Below are positions 24,361-37,011 of a stretch of 64,000 nt of DNA, one piece after another. Under the pieces are notes generated by a model, which saw nothing but the letters and a program-made list of their open reading frames with translations, did not search any database and had not been told where the DNA came from. Position 1 is the first letter of the stretch. Every line of letters starts with the position of its first letter. A program made the translations under genes and the position numbers. Origin of the DNA: Lonicera japonica (lineage: Eukaryota; Streptophyta; Magnoliopsida; Dipsacales; Caprifoliaceae); the NCBI GenBank assembly GCA_021464415.1, contig JAKCWG010000800.1, positions 1 through 64,000 of the forward strand, written 5' to 3'.

Positions 24361-27300
24361 CTAAACTAAAGTATCCTCAAATAGACTGACACCCATATGA
24401 GCAGTGTGCTCGTGAAAGACTTTGGGTGGTAATCCCTTGGTAAGCGGATCCGCTATCATGGAGTTTGTTCCAATGTGTTCTATGAAAATTTGATCACTCT
24501 ATACTCTTTCCTTTACAACGAGAAACTTGATATCAATGTGCTTTGACTTTGTCGAGCTTCTATTGTTATTAGAATATAGAACTGCTGATTTATTGTCACA
24601 ATACAGTTTGAGTGGTCTTTCAACACCCTCCAAAATTCGCAGCCCAGTGACAAAATTTCGCAGCCATATTCAATTATTAGATGCCTCATAACATGCTACA
24701 AATTCTGCAGCCATAATGGACGAAGCAATGAGCGTCTGCTTAGCAGACCACCACGAAATCGCTCCACCAGCTAACAAATAAACATAGCCTGAAGTAGATC
24801 TCCTGCTGTCTTGGCATCTAGCAAAATCGGAATCGGAATACCCAATGATCTCTAACTGATCCGATCTCCTATATGTGAGCATGTACTCCTTTGTTCTCTG
24901 TAAATACCTCATAACCCGCTTGGCTGCCTTCCAATGATCCATGCCAGGGTTACTTAAATATCTGCCTAACATGCCGACTATGAACGCAATATCTGGACAC
25001 GTACATACTTGAGCATACATTAGACTCCCTACAGCCGATGCATAGGGAATCTTCTTCATTTCCTTAATCTCAAGGCTATTCTTCGGGCATTGACTGAGAC
25101 TAAACTTGTCTCCCTTAGCGACTGGGGTTTCACTGGATTTGCAATTTTGCATGCCAAATCTATTGAGAACTTTCTCAATATAGTTCCTTTGTGACAATCC
25201 CAATATACCCCAAGAACGATCCCGGTGTATCTCAATTCCTAACACAAAGGAAGCATTACCAAGATCTTTCATTTCAAAATTCTTTGATAGAAATCTCTTG
25301 GTGTCATGCAACATACCTATGTCATTTGTGGCAAGCAATATGTCATCGACATACAAAATCAGAAAAAAATTTATTTCCCACTGAACTTGTGATACACACA
25401 ATCATCAACAACATTCGTTTCAAAACCATATGAAACAATGACTTGATGAAATTTGAAGTACCACTGACGAGAAGCCTGTTTGAGTCCATAGATGGATTTT
25501 GTCAATTTGCAGACTATGTTCTTTGGGTCTCCCGACACAAAGTTTTCTGGCTGCACCATATAAATTGTTTCTTCAATGTCACCATTAAGAAATGCTGTTT
25601 TGACATCCATTTGATGCAACTCAAGATCAAAATATGCAACAAGCGCCATAATTGTCCTAAAAGAGTCTTTCGTAGAAACCGGAGAGAAAGTCTCTTTAAA
25701 GTCAATTCCTTCCTTCTGAGTAAAGCCCTTTGCCACAAGACGTGCTTTATACCTCTCCACATTACCATTCGAATCCCTTTTGGTTTTAAATATCCATTTA
25801 CAACCTATGGGTTTCGCACCATCCGGTAATGGAACAAGTTCCCAAACTTTATTATCTTGCATAGACTTATACTCTTCATTCATGGCTTCAATCCATTTAT
25901 GAGAGTTGAAACTTTGCATAGCTTGACGGAAGTTAATTGGATCATCTTTCGACATTCCACTTTCTACCTCCTGTTCTTGGAGATACACGACATAATAGTC
26001 CGAAATTGCAAATTTTTTTTCTCTCGTGGATCGCCTTAATGGCGCAGATTCTTGAGGTTGTTGAGTTTGTTCCTCAGGAATAGGTTCCTCGGGAACAATT
26101 AAATCATCTTGAATGAGAGGTTGAATAACATTATCCTGTCGAGGATCTGGAATTACTTCTTGATCAATGACAGGTAAAGAAACTTGTACATTATCAAAAG
26201 TAATAGTAGGAATTGGGATTGCTCCCTCTTCCTCCTCAAAGACAATGTTTCGAACTTGAGTTCTCCCCCCAAACTTAACATCCTCAAAGAACGTTGCAGT
26301 TCCCGTCTCAAAAATTGACCTACTAGTGGGATCGTAAAACTTGTAACTCCGTGATCGTTCTGCATAGCCAATAAAGTAGCTGCTAACTGTTTTGGAGTCT
26401 AATTTATTTTGATGAGGCTTATAGGGCCTCGCTTCAGCAGGACATCCCCAAACACGTAAGTGCTTTAGACTAGGCTTTCGCCCAACCCAAAGCTCATACG
26501 GCGTTTTTACAGCTGCTTTTGTTGGCACCCGATTTAGAATATAAGTTGCTGTCTTTAGAGCCTTACCCCAGAGTGACTCTGGTAAAGTAGATTGACTAAT
26601 CATACTTCTTACCATATCCTTAAGAGTTCGATTTGGTCTCTCAGATACACCATTCATGCTAGGCGACCCTGGCATAGTGTATTGTGGGACGATTCCACAT
26701 TCCTCTAGGTATTTAGCAAACGGTCTAGGACGTTGTTCACCTGAGCCGTTGTATCTGCAGTAGTATTCACCACCGCGGTCAGATCTGACGCTCTTTATCC
26801 GTTTGTTGAGTTGTAACTCAACTTCGACCTTAAATGTTTTGAACACATCCAAAGACTGCGATTTTTCATGTATAAGAAATAGGTAACCATATCTAGAATA
26901 GTCGTCTATGAATGTTATAAAGTATTGTTGACCATTCCAAGAAGCTGTAGGGAATGGACCACAAATATCTGTATGGATTAATTCTAAGACCTCCGTAGTT
27001 CGATCGGCACCTATTTTCTTTGTTTTAGTCTGTTTTCCCTTAATACATTGAACACAGACATCAAAGTCTGAAAAATCAAGGGAGTCCAAAATCCCATCAG
27101 ACACAAGACGCTCAACTCTAGATTTAGAGATGTGACCTAGACGTTTGTACCATAATGAGGCTGAATTTTCCTTATTTAACTTACGCTTCGTACCACGCAA
27201 TTCCACATGCAAGGTTTCATAATAAGATGAAATAGTTTCAAGAAAATATATATTATCGAAATTACTAAGTAAACCGGTACCAACAATATTTGAATTTAGA

Positions 27301-28442
27301 GATATACTAAATTGAGAATTTCCAAATGAACAAGAGTATCCATATTTGTCCAAAATATAAATTGAAACCAAATTCCGTCTAAAAGACGGTACAACAAAAG
27401 TGTTTATCAAATCCAAATAACAACCAGTTTTTAACAATAATCTAAAGTGCCCTATTGCCTTCACTTCTACCGTCTTGCCATCACCCACGTAAATGCATCT
27501 TTCAGCATCAGTTGGTTCTCGGTAGCTCAGGCAACCCTGCATTGAAACACAAATGTGAGTAGTAGCACCAGAATCTACCCACCAAGTGTTTCTTGGTACT
27601 GAAGTTAAATTAATCTCAGAACAGACCAAAACAGAAGATGTACCATTCTTTGCTCGCCAAGCGCCAAATTTGGCACAATCCTTCTTCTTGTGTCCGGACT
27701 TACCACAAAAGAAACAACCATTTTCAATTTTCTGTTTCTTTTGATCCGGACCCTTAGGAACAGCAACTTCCTTTCCTCTATCTTTCCTTTTTCCCTTGCC
27801 TTTAGAGGTACTAGCCAGATGAGCACTTTCGGTCATGTCTTGCTTCAATCTTTCTTCCTCTTGCACACAATATGAAATGAGCTCATTAAGAGTCCATTTC
27901 TCCTTCTGGCAGTTGTAACTGACCTTAAACTGATTAAATTGTGCAGGGAGAGAGATGAGAACCAAATGCACTAGCAAATCATCCGATAAGTCAAGCTTTA
28001 GTGCCTTAAGTTTTGAAGCAAGATGAGACATCTCCATGATGTACTCACGAACATTACCCTTGCCCTTATATTTCATTGAAATCAAGCTTGCTAAAAGCGT
28101 GCTTGTTTCAGCCTTATCGTTTTTGGCAAAACGCTTCTGAATTTCTGAAAGGAACTAACTGGCAATTATATCAGCATCCGTTATTGCACCTCTGAAGGCC
28201 TCTGGAATTTCGCGCTTCATGATCATGAGACTTAGCCTGTTTGAACGATCCCACTTTTCAAACTATGCAATTTCCTCAGGAGTACTTTGTTCAGTGAGGT
28301 CATTCGGTTTTGGCATTCTCAATGCCAAGTCTATGTCCATGCAGCCAAGAATAATCAATATATTCTCTTTCCAGTCCTTAAAATTTGTTCCATTCAATAC
28401 TGGAACATTGTTCATGTTGGCAGAGATTGAAGCAGTAGACAT
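24361..28442 (-). pseudogene. copia gag-pol polyprotein (nearly intact, five lesions)
   Basis: The start is the ATG at 28440-28442 (MSTASISANMNNVPVLNG). The order is copia-type: gag; zinc knuckle [14 protein letters not shown] near 27700; protease [13 protein letters not shown] near 27570; pre-integrase [17 protein letters not shown]; integrase core with [19 protein letters not shown] and a [15 protein letters not shown] stretch; reverse transcriptase with [31 protein letters not shown] and YVDDILLA near 25345; and RNase H with GYSDSDFARCQDSRRSTSGY near 24830. The reading ends at TAG, 24361-24363. The lesions are TAG at 28263, TAG at 28155, a frameshift near 25380, TGA near 24667 and TAG near 24500. 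A 904-codon stretch is otherwise open. Tork-like wording is suggestive only. Confidence 0.93.
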
Positions 28443-28957
28443 TAAAGCTGAATATAAAACAAAAATAGAAAAAAAAAACATACTCACATCAAATAACTAA
28501 TTAAATAGTCTTTAAATTGATTAATTTTATCGCAACATCTCAAGATATCTAGCACAACATTAATACCAAATCTTTGGATAGTAATATTAACTATAAGTGA
28601 TACTCTTGGTGTAATGATCAAACATTGACAATAAGTTATGTCAAATAACAAATCTATCTTTGGATTGTTTTATTATTCACATGAGGTTACCTTGACAATT
28701 GTCACATATTTATCATCACAAGTGTGTATGAAATTCGGCCAAATATGAACCCCTCTTTGGATTGGTTAATATCCGCATGAATTTAGCAAACACAAACATC
28801 TAATCATTCTTTATCTACACAAAAGAGGTCACTTTGGTAACATTTTGTGTAAATTGGCCTTAATAGAATGTTTAGACAAGTAATAATAAATAAAGTAAAA
28901 AATACTAGATGTCGCATGTAATTAATCAAATATATAATAAACAGAAAAATTCTGATT

Positions 28958-29056
28958 ACTTTGTCACTGCCAAAAACAGTGACAAACTGCAACTAGTCAC
29001 AGTTAAAAACTGTGACATTAATAGATAAACTGGTCACTGCTATAAACAGTGACAAT
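28958..29056. repeat. Three consecutive GTCACTG-type hairpins in the copia leader
   Basis: Within about 95 bases are three perfect or near-perfect inverted repeats: gtcactgccaaaaacagtgac, gtcacagttaaaaactgtgac and gtcactgctataaacagtgac. They lie in the untranslated leader between the primer site and gag. The wording closely resembles the subterminal repeats of the CACTA element at 55374-59480. Confidence 0.85.
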
Positions 29057-29235
29057 TATAACGCGGAAAAGAACAGTTTATCTTCTCCATCAAATTTTCT
29101 GAAATTCCACCCTTATATATATATATATAAAATCAAATTTAATTAAATCAAAAGATTCCACAAGAAAGCATTGAATTTAAAGCACTGCCTAAATATTCAC
29201 TAATTATACCTTATATGAATACACTTAACACACAT

Positions 29236-29268
29236 ATAATATACATATATATATATATATATATATGT
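29236..29268. repeat. TA microsatellite
   Basis: A run of alternating AT in the copia leader, with similar short runs at 29116-29130 and 30945-30962. Confidence 0.8.
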
Positions 29269-29709
29269 ATGTATCTCCACTGTCAAGAAGCCGCAAGTAT
29301 GCATATAAGTATAAATGGAATGTAATCATGGCATATATACATGTTTTGACTTTTCAATGATCATAATATTAAAATAAAGGTGCCAATTTATAAGTCATGC
29401 ATATACATATCTTTAAAATTCACTAAATGACAAACTAAGGCAAAACCTTAAAAAAAAAATCAAAAGGAAAAGCCAACCACTTCGTGCAGACTAGCAGACC
29501 ATTCATGTATATTCTATACTAAAATTATACATATATATTCAAGTCGTACGGTACCGATCCGTCCATCCCATTAATTCTATAATTATTAAATCCATCAAGC
29601 AAACAGTTGGATTACACTAAAATTGATATGTGTAATCAACAAATTCATAGGAATCACAATCATAATTTCTTCATGTAACATCTCTAACAATAAACATGAT
29701 ACAACCCCC

Positions 29710-29721
29710 GCTCTGATACCA
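29710..29721 (-). other. Primer-binding site (initiator-Met tRNA type)
   Basis: The minus strand reads TGGTATCAGAGC, followed by GGGGG, two bases downstream of the 5' LTR end. It is an exact match to the usual plant initiator-Met primer site. Confidence 0.93.
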
Positions 29722-29723
29722 AT

Positions 29724-30202
29724 TATAAGGATTAATTAACCCTAAAACTTTAATCTTAAGATCTTGTATCACATTAATTATTAAGAGATAAAGAGATATG
29801 TACCTGAATCCATTGAAGAAGATGATTAATGAGAAGAAGGTTAAGGAAGTCTTCCAATTGATACGTGATTTCCCTTTTGGTTAATTTTGTTTTTCTCTGT
29901 TGAAGAGGAATTAGAGAGTTGGGATAAAAATCACGTTCAAATGGGGACCATAACCCCTTAGTTACGTGATAAATGTTTTGGAACTGCCAAAGCGGTTTTC
30001 ACTTTTGAATATTTTTAAATTGGCCCCTCATCAATTTAAAAATTACAATTTGGTCTCTACACATTAATTCCATAACAAAAATACCCTTAAGCTTACTTAA
30101 AACTTAATTAGATCACTTAATTAGAAGGCTTCTTAATGATAACACACATTAATAATTCACATGTGTGGTCCCAATTAAGATTAATATAAAATTAATCTAA
30201 CA
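29724..30202 (-). repeat. 5' LTR of the complete copia element
   Basis: 479 bp, matching 23484-23962 except at about nine positions. Followed by the TTAAG duplication at 30203-30207. Confidence 0.93.
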
Positions 30203-30207
30203 TTAAG

Positions 30208-32402
30208 AATACAATACAATATAATATGAATACTCTAAACAGTAAAACGCAAGTCGTTTTCCAAAAGACTGTGGTAATCCGACAGTCAAAGCTATCTAGA
30301 ATTCACAAGCGCACCATCCCTGAGAAAAATACCTGCAAAACCTGGTTTGAAAAATGGGAGTGAGCCAAACAGGCTCAGTGAGAACTATAAGGTTTTTCAT
30401 ATAAGAAAATAGGTTAGAAAACCATGCATGCCATGCTATGCATTATAATAAAAATAGTTTTGCTGGTAAGATGCATACGTGTAACGTTTCGTGTCACTCA
30501 TATATATAATGTCCCCTGCCCAAAGTATAAGAAAGACAATATATGTATATCTCATCATACTATATATGCCAGAACACCGCGGCCAAATATATCACATCAA
30601 TCATATACATAAACGTCACGTATAGGATTTTATCTACGTGTGCACATGGATCGCGATCAAACTCGGTTTCTTCTGCCCCCAAGGCAAGGACCACCTACCG
30701 AGTCCACCTAGACGGATAATGGCCCCAAGGAAATAATATAAACTCACGCAGCCACCAAGACTATACGCTACAGGGTGATAACCAAATCTCTACTTGGTAC
30801 GGACGGTGTGGCCATCCAATTATAAATCCCAACAATATCTAAAAAATAATAAACTCATCAAATCAAAGAAATCATAAGAACATAGAATTCAACAGGTGTA
30901 GATATGTATATACATATATTCCATATGTATTTGTATAACTCGTATATATATATATATATATCCATACCAGTTATGTGTAAAAATGCATATTGTAGAACAT
31001 GTAGAGGTGTTATTGTTGTACTTGGACTAAACCCGCCAGGTCTGACAATTAGTGACTTGATTAAAATATCATGAATTTGGGAGGCACTATAAGATTTCCG
31101 TCAACGTGGCACCAAGACAAATATGATCTAGTTTTCATAGTATTTAAGTTCCATGAAGACTTCCCCTTCAGACCATAATACTTTGTTTATACATAAAAGG
31201 CTTATAATCATGCCCAGCACAGTTACGGACTGCCCAAACAAATAACAAAACCCTTAAAGTATAAGCCAGTAGCCGAAGTACAACAACCATATCACAAATA
31301 TGAGTAACCAAGGCCAAACCAAACTTTTAAAACCATGTACATCATCTTATGTACGTGTACCATAGCATACAATTCACAATCATACCCGTATATAAGGTTT
31401 TATACCAATCTTTAGGAAATTCAAGTAGAAATTGGGTTTTCTTGTATAATCCACTATTTATACTCATATTAAGTTCAAATCAAATAAAAAATCAAGAGAA
31501 ATTAACATAAACCCCCATGAACATGCAATTTTGAGTAAAAACCCTATGTTTGGTTTGATTTGGTACAAATATGTTATAATGACTTGAAAATAAGCTTTGA
31601 TACTATTGTTCCCACCTATTAAGGGTTAATCCCTCGAAGAATTGCAGAAGAAATGAGCCAGAGAAGCGTTGTTGCATAAACTCCCAAATTAAGCTCCAAA
31701 ACCCTAGCTATGGTGAACCAAAAGAGGAAGAAGATGAAGATGATAATGAAGATAATAATGATGGTGTTTCTTAGATGCGGAATAAGAAGCATAGAGTAAT
31801 CCCTTACACTTCTCTAAGATATCCCCTCACTTCTCTCTTTAGAGGTTTGCGTGATGAAATAAAAAGAAAGGAGAAAAAGAAATATATAAAAAATCTCGCT
31901 AGCCCGATGTAGTCGACTACATCAACATCATGTAATCGACTACATTAGGTAGTCGACTACTTCACTTCCATGTAGTCGACTACATGGCCCATAATTTATT
32001 CCTTCAGCTTTTTGGTCACCAAGCCGACTTCGCTCGCACTTTTCATTATCAAGAAGTAGGAATTGGGTCTTGGCCAAAACACGAAAGTTGTAGAGGGCTA
32101 TGAAAACTAGACGTAGGAGAAGATGGAGACCATTTTCTATAAGAGACGAAGAAGTCACAGAGTTCCAAAGTTGGCCCGAAAAAAAAAACTCGCGTAAGAC
32201 CAAACTTATGATTTCCAAGCCAACTTTCGTCCGAGCAACTCGAAATGACTTATTGTCATTATAACACACTTAAATACATTAATATGACTTGTTAGAATTT
32301 TCCAAACCATGCCAACCTTTCCATAACCCAATTTGGCTATTCAAAGCCCGATTCTACCTTATACGCAATATGGATAGTGAATGACAAGAGATAATTAAAT
32401 GG
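30208..32402. repeat. gypsy-type LTR copy A, right part
   Basis: Resumes the LTR begun at 23160. Family blocks include atgggagtgagccaaacaggctcagtgag near 30351, and ttgttcccacctattaagggttaatccctcgaagaat near 31608, also found at 45726 in copy B. Contains the tandem palindromes at 31906-31986. The right end is unclear. Either copy B begins at TGTCACAC (32403), or copy A itself ends at GTGTCACA with a degraded CTTAG/CTTAA duplication. Confidence 0.6.
31906..31986. repeat. Tandem palindromes built on TAGTCGACTA
   Basis: Four units in 81 bases: gatgtagtcgactacatc, catgtaatcgactacat, aggtagtcgactactt and catgtagtcgactacatg. The core TAGTCGACTA is self-complementary, and the flanks extend the palindrome in the first and last units. 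Confidence 0.93.
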
Positions 32403-33549
32403 TGTCACACTTAAGATTTTTCACCTAAGTGTAGGGCCACTAATTCCCGGAACACATAGTCCAGTTAATAGAGCCACATTATCTAATCCGCAAGCCAGGG
32501 AAGCTATAAAACATAGGACTACGAAACTCATCCGCGAGAAGTCAATATACATCAATATGATAACAAAAATAGACGACTAAAAATGCACAGCTTAGGGCTC
32601 CAACCCTAGTATCTCACCGGGCTCCAACCTACAACTAGTACCGGTACTCAATCATAACGGCTACGACCACTGCGGCTACAACCCAATCATATGGTTGGGC
32701 TACGACCTTACAATCAATGTCCACATAGATAATTGGCCACAACATCAATCAACAACATGTATGTACAACATATATGTTACAACATCATTATCAATATTGT
32801 TCTAGCACGTGCGATGGCATTAACATCAATATATATATTCATTCATCATTGATATATATGCATCACTAGCCCATACAATCCATCACACATATATAAATTA
32901 ATGTAAATAGGTAAACATGTCAATCACATGGCATGAACAATGTAGTTCTTTTTTTTAGCGTTATCATAATATCAATAATCAAGTCTTGTGGCCAATAAAC
33001 TTATTATCGCTTCCTCTTATTTAAAAATGTACTTTACAAGCATAACTGAGGCCATGCAAGTTTAATTATTCATTGTATTGACGTCACCACGTCCCATGTG
33101 ATTATAAGGCCCATTAGTGTAAATCATGTGATTCAACTCTAAGTAAATCATCACTGCACTTCTTAACGTATCTGGGTCATCTAATGTTAATGTATCTGCA
33201 CTTTTAATTACGTATCGGAAGCCTAGCATGTCCCTTATGTGGTTCCGAGTTCCATATGTGAATAACATGCCATTTTTTCAATTATGTTTGTAACTAGAAG
33301 GATGATAACCCGGATCTTAACCCTCGTCACCACAACACCTATTTTATGTTTATATCTAAGGCTCTATGTGTGTATTATATATTGCAATAGCGTACTAGCA
33401 AGCCATGTACTAGTCTCAAGGTTTTCCACATGTACAGTATAGTTACGTGCACTGGTCTCCTCCGACTAACAGTACGGCACCCCCACCCCACTAATTCAAG
33501 CATATAAGTTATCTAGGGTGTAATTACAATTAATATATAAAATATATAG
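32403..33549. repeat. gypsy-type LTR copy B, left part
   Basis: Starts TGTCACACTTAAGATTTTTCACC and continues to the TATAG insertion site of the Athila-like element. It resumes at 45442 and reaches a CATTACA end near 46692, giving an LTR of about 2.4 kb. No coding sequence. Confidence 0.5.
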
Positions 33550-35126
33550 TGATAGGAAGCTATCTTCGTCGCTAAAAATAGCTTTATCAAAAACCCTTAT
33601 GTACCTACAAAATATATTAGTAACATAGATAGTAGTAGTAAGGGGTCAAATCCACGGGAGTTGTTTATGAATCAATGAAAACAAAGTTGAGAAAATAATA
33701 GATTTAGAATAAAAACCATTTTTTTTATCTTTTAGAAATGTTTACTTTTCTTAAGAATAATTTTAATACTAATAAAATGTAATACAAGTGGAGAAAGTTG
33801 TTTTGGAGAAATAAAGTGTAGGGATTTCAAGAGTTAAGAATCCACCACCAAATTATCAATGGATCTAGAATAATATATTATTGCACATATATACCCAAAA
33901 TAAATTCTATACTAGTTTGATTAAATGGAATCACCTATGGTATGTAGAGTGAACCCAAAAAGCTAACCAAATAGTATTTGACAATTTATTTGTTTATAAG
34001 AGATTTTTCCTTTCAAGATCTATATTTTCTTCTTTTAGAAATAATAATAATATAAGGTTGTCACTCACTCACATTAACACTCAAGAACTAGAAGATAAAT
34101 TTGGAAAATAAAATGAACTTAAGAAAATCCTATGGTATGTAGCTCATCTCTTAAGTCAAGTATAAAAACCAAAATGGGATCACCTATGGTGTGTAGAGTA
34201 ATCCAAAGATCTTATTTAAGAAAAATCACAAATGAGTATATTTATGCAATATTATAAAATTCTAAATCACAAATAAAAATGAGGCTTCATCTCTCCCCTT
34301 GAAAGGGAGATTAGCCTTCCATAAAGATAAAAGAACAAAACAAATAATAAAATAGCTCCTTAAATATCTCCAAATATGTGAGTAAAACAATTTCTCTCAA
34401 CACTCTACAATATTGTCTTCTTCAATAAAATGAAACAATAATACAAGAAGAAGAAAAATATGTAGCACTCAAATATTTTCTCTTTCTAGAACAAGCTCTC
34501 TTTCTCCAAGCTCTCCTCCTTTCTTCAAACTCTCGTAGGTGTTCTCCCTCCCTTGGCAAAATATCAATCAATATATGTGAGAAAATGGGAGAGAATATTC
34601 ATGATGAAAGTAGACAATGGGGTGAGGGGGTGTAAGAGAATATCAGGCTTTGTCTAGAGAGTGGGGTGTGTAAGAGAATAATGTGGACATTGTCTAGGTA
34701 GTGGAGTGTTGGGTTATGGGTTGAGAGATTAAAAAATATGAGAGTGGGCACACACACTTTTGGGATATTTTTCTCTCTTTTTTTTTCTTTTGCTGCCGGA
34801 ATGTTGTAATGAAATTTAGGATATGAAGATGGCCGAATTTGGAAAAGTGTTGAACTGAAAAGTTGTAGCTCTCGAAATTCTCTTGATTTTAGGCTCAAGA
34901 AACGCATGATTCGGAGTTCCGAGCAAAAAGTTATGCCTTAAAAACTATCCGAGCAACTTTAGGTATCCTGTCTCACATATTCAACAAAGTTAAGCATTTA
35001 ATTACATCAATTGAGACAAGAACCTGCAAAACAACTAAATGTCAACATTAGATAATATAATGCAATTTTTGACACTTAAATTTCGGCATTTAGGGAATTA
35101 AAAATAACAGTTTTGGGTGCTTATCA
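33550..35126 (-). repeat. 3' LTR of the Athila-like element
   Basis: Plus-strand ends TGATAGGAAG and GCTTATCA. The short ORF at 34599-34907 is repeated in the other LTR (44910-45218) and is not a gene. Confidence 0.95.
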
Positions 35127-35141
35127 CACCACCCCCAAACA
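35127..35141 (-). other. Polypurine tract of the Athila-like element
   Basis: The minus strand reads TGTTTGGGGGTGGTG directly before the 3' LTR start TGATAAGCACC. Confidence 0.88.
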
Positions 35142-37011
35142 GCATTTTGCTAGTCCGCAAGCAAAAAGAGAGATAATAGATAAGGAGCCAAAACGAACCA
35201 CTTTCCTTGGTGATTATCGATTGCACTTAGCATGTGCAACAAGCCTTTTAAACCTCTAAGTCACCCAAAGAGGACGAGTGAAGTCTCGTAAGGGTTTGCA
35301 GTGAAGACACCCATAAACTTCCAAAACGTATTTACAAAAAAATTATTTTTGGCGATACTTTCTCTTACTTTGCCTCAGAGAAATATTAAGTATCTAGCTG
35401 TAGAGAAGACAATGAATCATCCACATATAGAAATTAATAGAAGCTTGTATGCTATACAATACCAAAATGGCACAATCCTTCTTAAGATTCAGTGTTTGCA
35501 ATCGGCATTTAAATAATTTTGATGTGATTCCCTATATTGCCTTATAGAATTTACGCTTCGACTTCAAATCTCACTAGATATATTCTCTCAAAATTGAATC
35601 ACTCCGAGATATGGCTAATTATTTCTCTCTTTACATGTGAGTGATAAGAGTAGATGCACACAAAGCAAATAACTCACATGCATAAATAAGAAAGACGGAT
35701 ATTAGAAAGAATTTGATCTCATGAAAGGAATGCCAACCACCATGTGAGAATGTCAAGTTGTTTAAACATATTACCTTAACAAACACTACCGCACCAAAGA
35801 TCAACTAGGTCTTTTATATGGGGTGGAATGAGGGAAAATGGAGTGTTGATGTGTGTATAAGAAGGTTGAAGACTTTCTAAGAAGTTTGGACTTTTCTAGT
35901 ATCACTTGTTTTCACGCTCTATTGTTGATCGCATAATTTTTTATTTCTTTTTTCTTTTTTTCTTTTTTTTTTATGCGATTTGAAACGATTGCACGGTGAA
36001 AACAATAATTTCTTTTGTTAGATCAACCATACTTTTCTCAAACACAAGGATTGGTCATGAAATAAATGGTAGGATTATTTTGGCAATGATGGCCTAATGT
36101 CATCTCTAAGGTTTAATGCGGCAATTTTTGTTTTGATTAGGTAAAAGTTTCACAACTCAAAAAGGATTTCATTCTCAGTGGTAAGCCAAATATGAAAGAA
36201 TAATGAGATCATGCAACGATATTAATAACGATATCCAAATGAAGTTAAGTCATCTTGTGACTCAGAGTTTGCATATAACTCTCTACAAGGTGAAAGGGTC
36301 TAAACTCATGGGTTTAAGTCTCCACAAGTATTCTTTTTAGCTCATTAGAGAATCACATACTACAGATATAACCGTTGTGCAAAGACGTGTGAACTCTAAG
36401 AATTGATAGTGCTTATATGTCTATAAAAGTATCGTTAAAGCTTATAAGACTAATATTAGACATTATGATTCTTTGACTTCTAAAAAGTGGACCATCGTCA
36501 TTCAATCTCATCATGGATAAGATACTGAATCGCCAAAAACTTTTTAAAGAAAGAATAAAAATATATATTTTTTTATAAATGAAAATGTGTTGCTTCTGAA
36601 TCAGTTTTCGAAAAGGGAACTAATTTGATAAAAACCCACCCCCAAACAAAGAGAACATCGTCCTCGATGCTAAAGATGAAATATATAAATGTAAGCATAA
36701 GGTTGGAAAAATTACCGTAATTACCTGATTCGAAAGTTGAACCGTGAAAAGTAACCATCAGAATCTGGATAAGCAAAAGACACGGAAACAATTGCACAAG
36801 TCTATCATATATAACTCATGGGTGGATTAGTAAAAACCACCCCCAAATAGGATAAGACTTGTACTCAGAAACACACTCAATGGGTTGCCTCCCAGAAGCG
36901 CTAAGTTTAATGTCTTCAGCCAGACAAAGCGGACACACCCTCAAAAATGATAGAGCTGGAATAAGAATACAGAGAGGGCGGAAAGATAACAACAACCCCT
37001 TAGTATGATGT
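35142..37011 (-). other. Non-coding 3' region of the Athila-like element
   Basis: About 1.9 kb between the end of pol and the polypurine tract. Athila elements often keep an env-like gene here; I see no ORF above about 75 codons and no recognisable domain. A gcgcttctgggaggcaacccattgag phrase (minus strand, near 36880-36905) is characteristic of the post-pol region of this lineage. Confidence 0.6.

Larger units (their letters stand above)
23484..30202 (-). mobile_element. Complete Ty1/copia element with 5-bp target duplication
   Basis: A 6.7-kb minus-strand element. LTRs of 479 bp lie at 23484-23962 and 29724-30202. The duplication TTAAG flanks both sides (23479-23483 and 30203-30207). A primer site TGGTATCAGAGC sits 2 nt from the 5' LTR, and a polypurine tract (GTGGGAGAT) abuts the 3' LTR. 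By eye the two LTRs differ at about nine of 479 positions, so the insertion is relatively recent. The single gag-pol reading frame has four nonsense codons and one frameshift. It interrupts the gypsy-type LTR that begins at 23160. Confidence 0.95.

Noticed and set aside
34599..34907. 102-codon minus-strand ORF, repeated at 44910-45218
   Set aside because: Lies inside both LTRs of the Athila-like element; duplicated only because LTRs are duplicated.
35142..37011. env-like gene expected in Athila elements
   Set aside because: Searched for a long ORF with signal or membrane segments; none above about 75 codons and none convincing.
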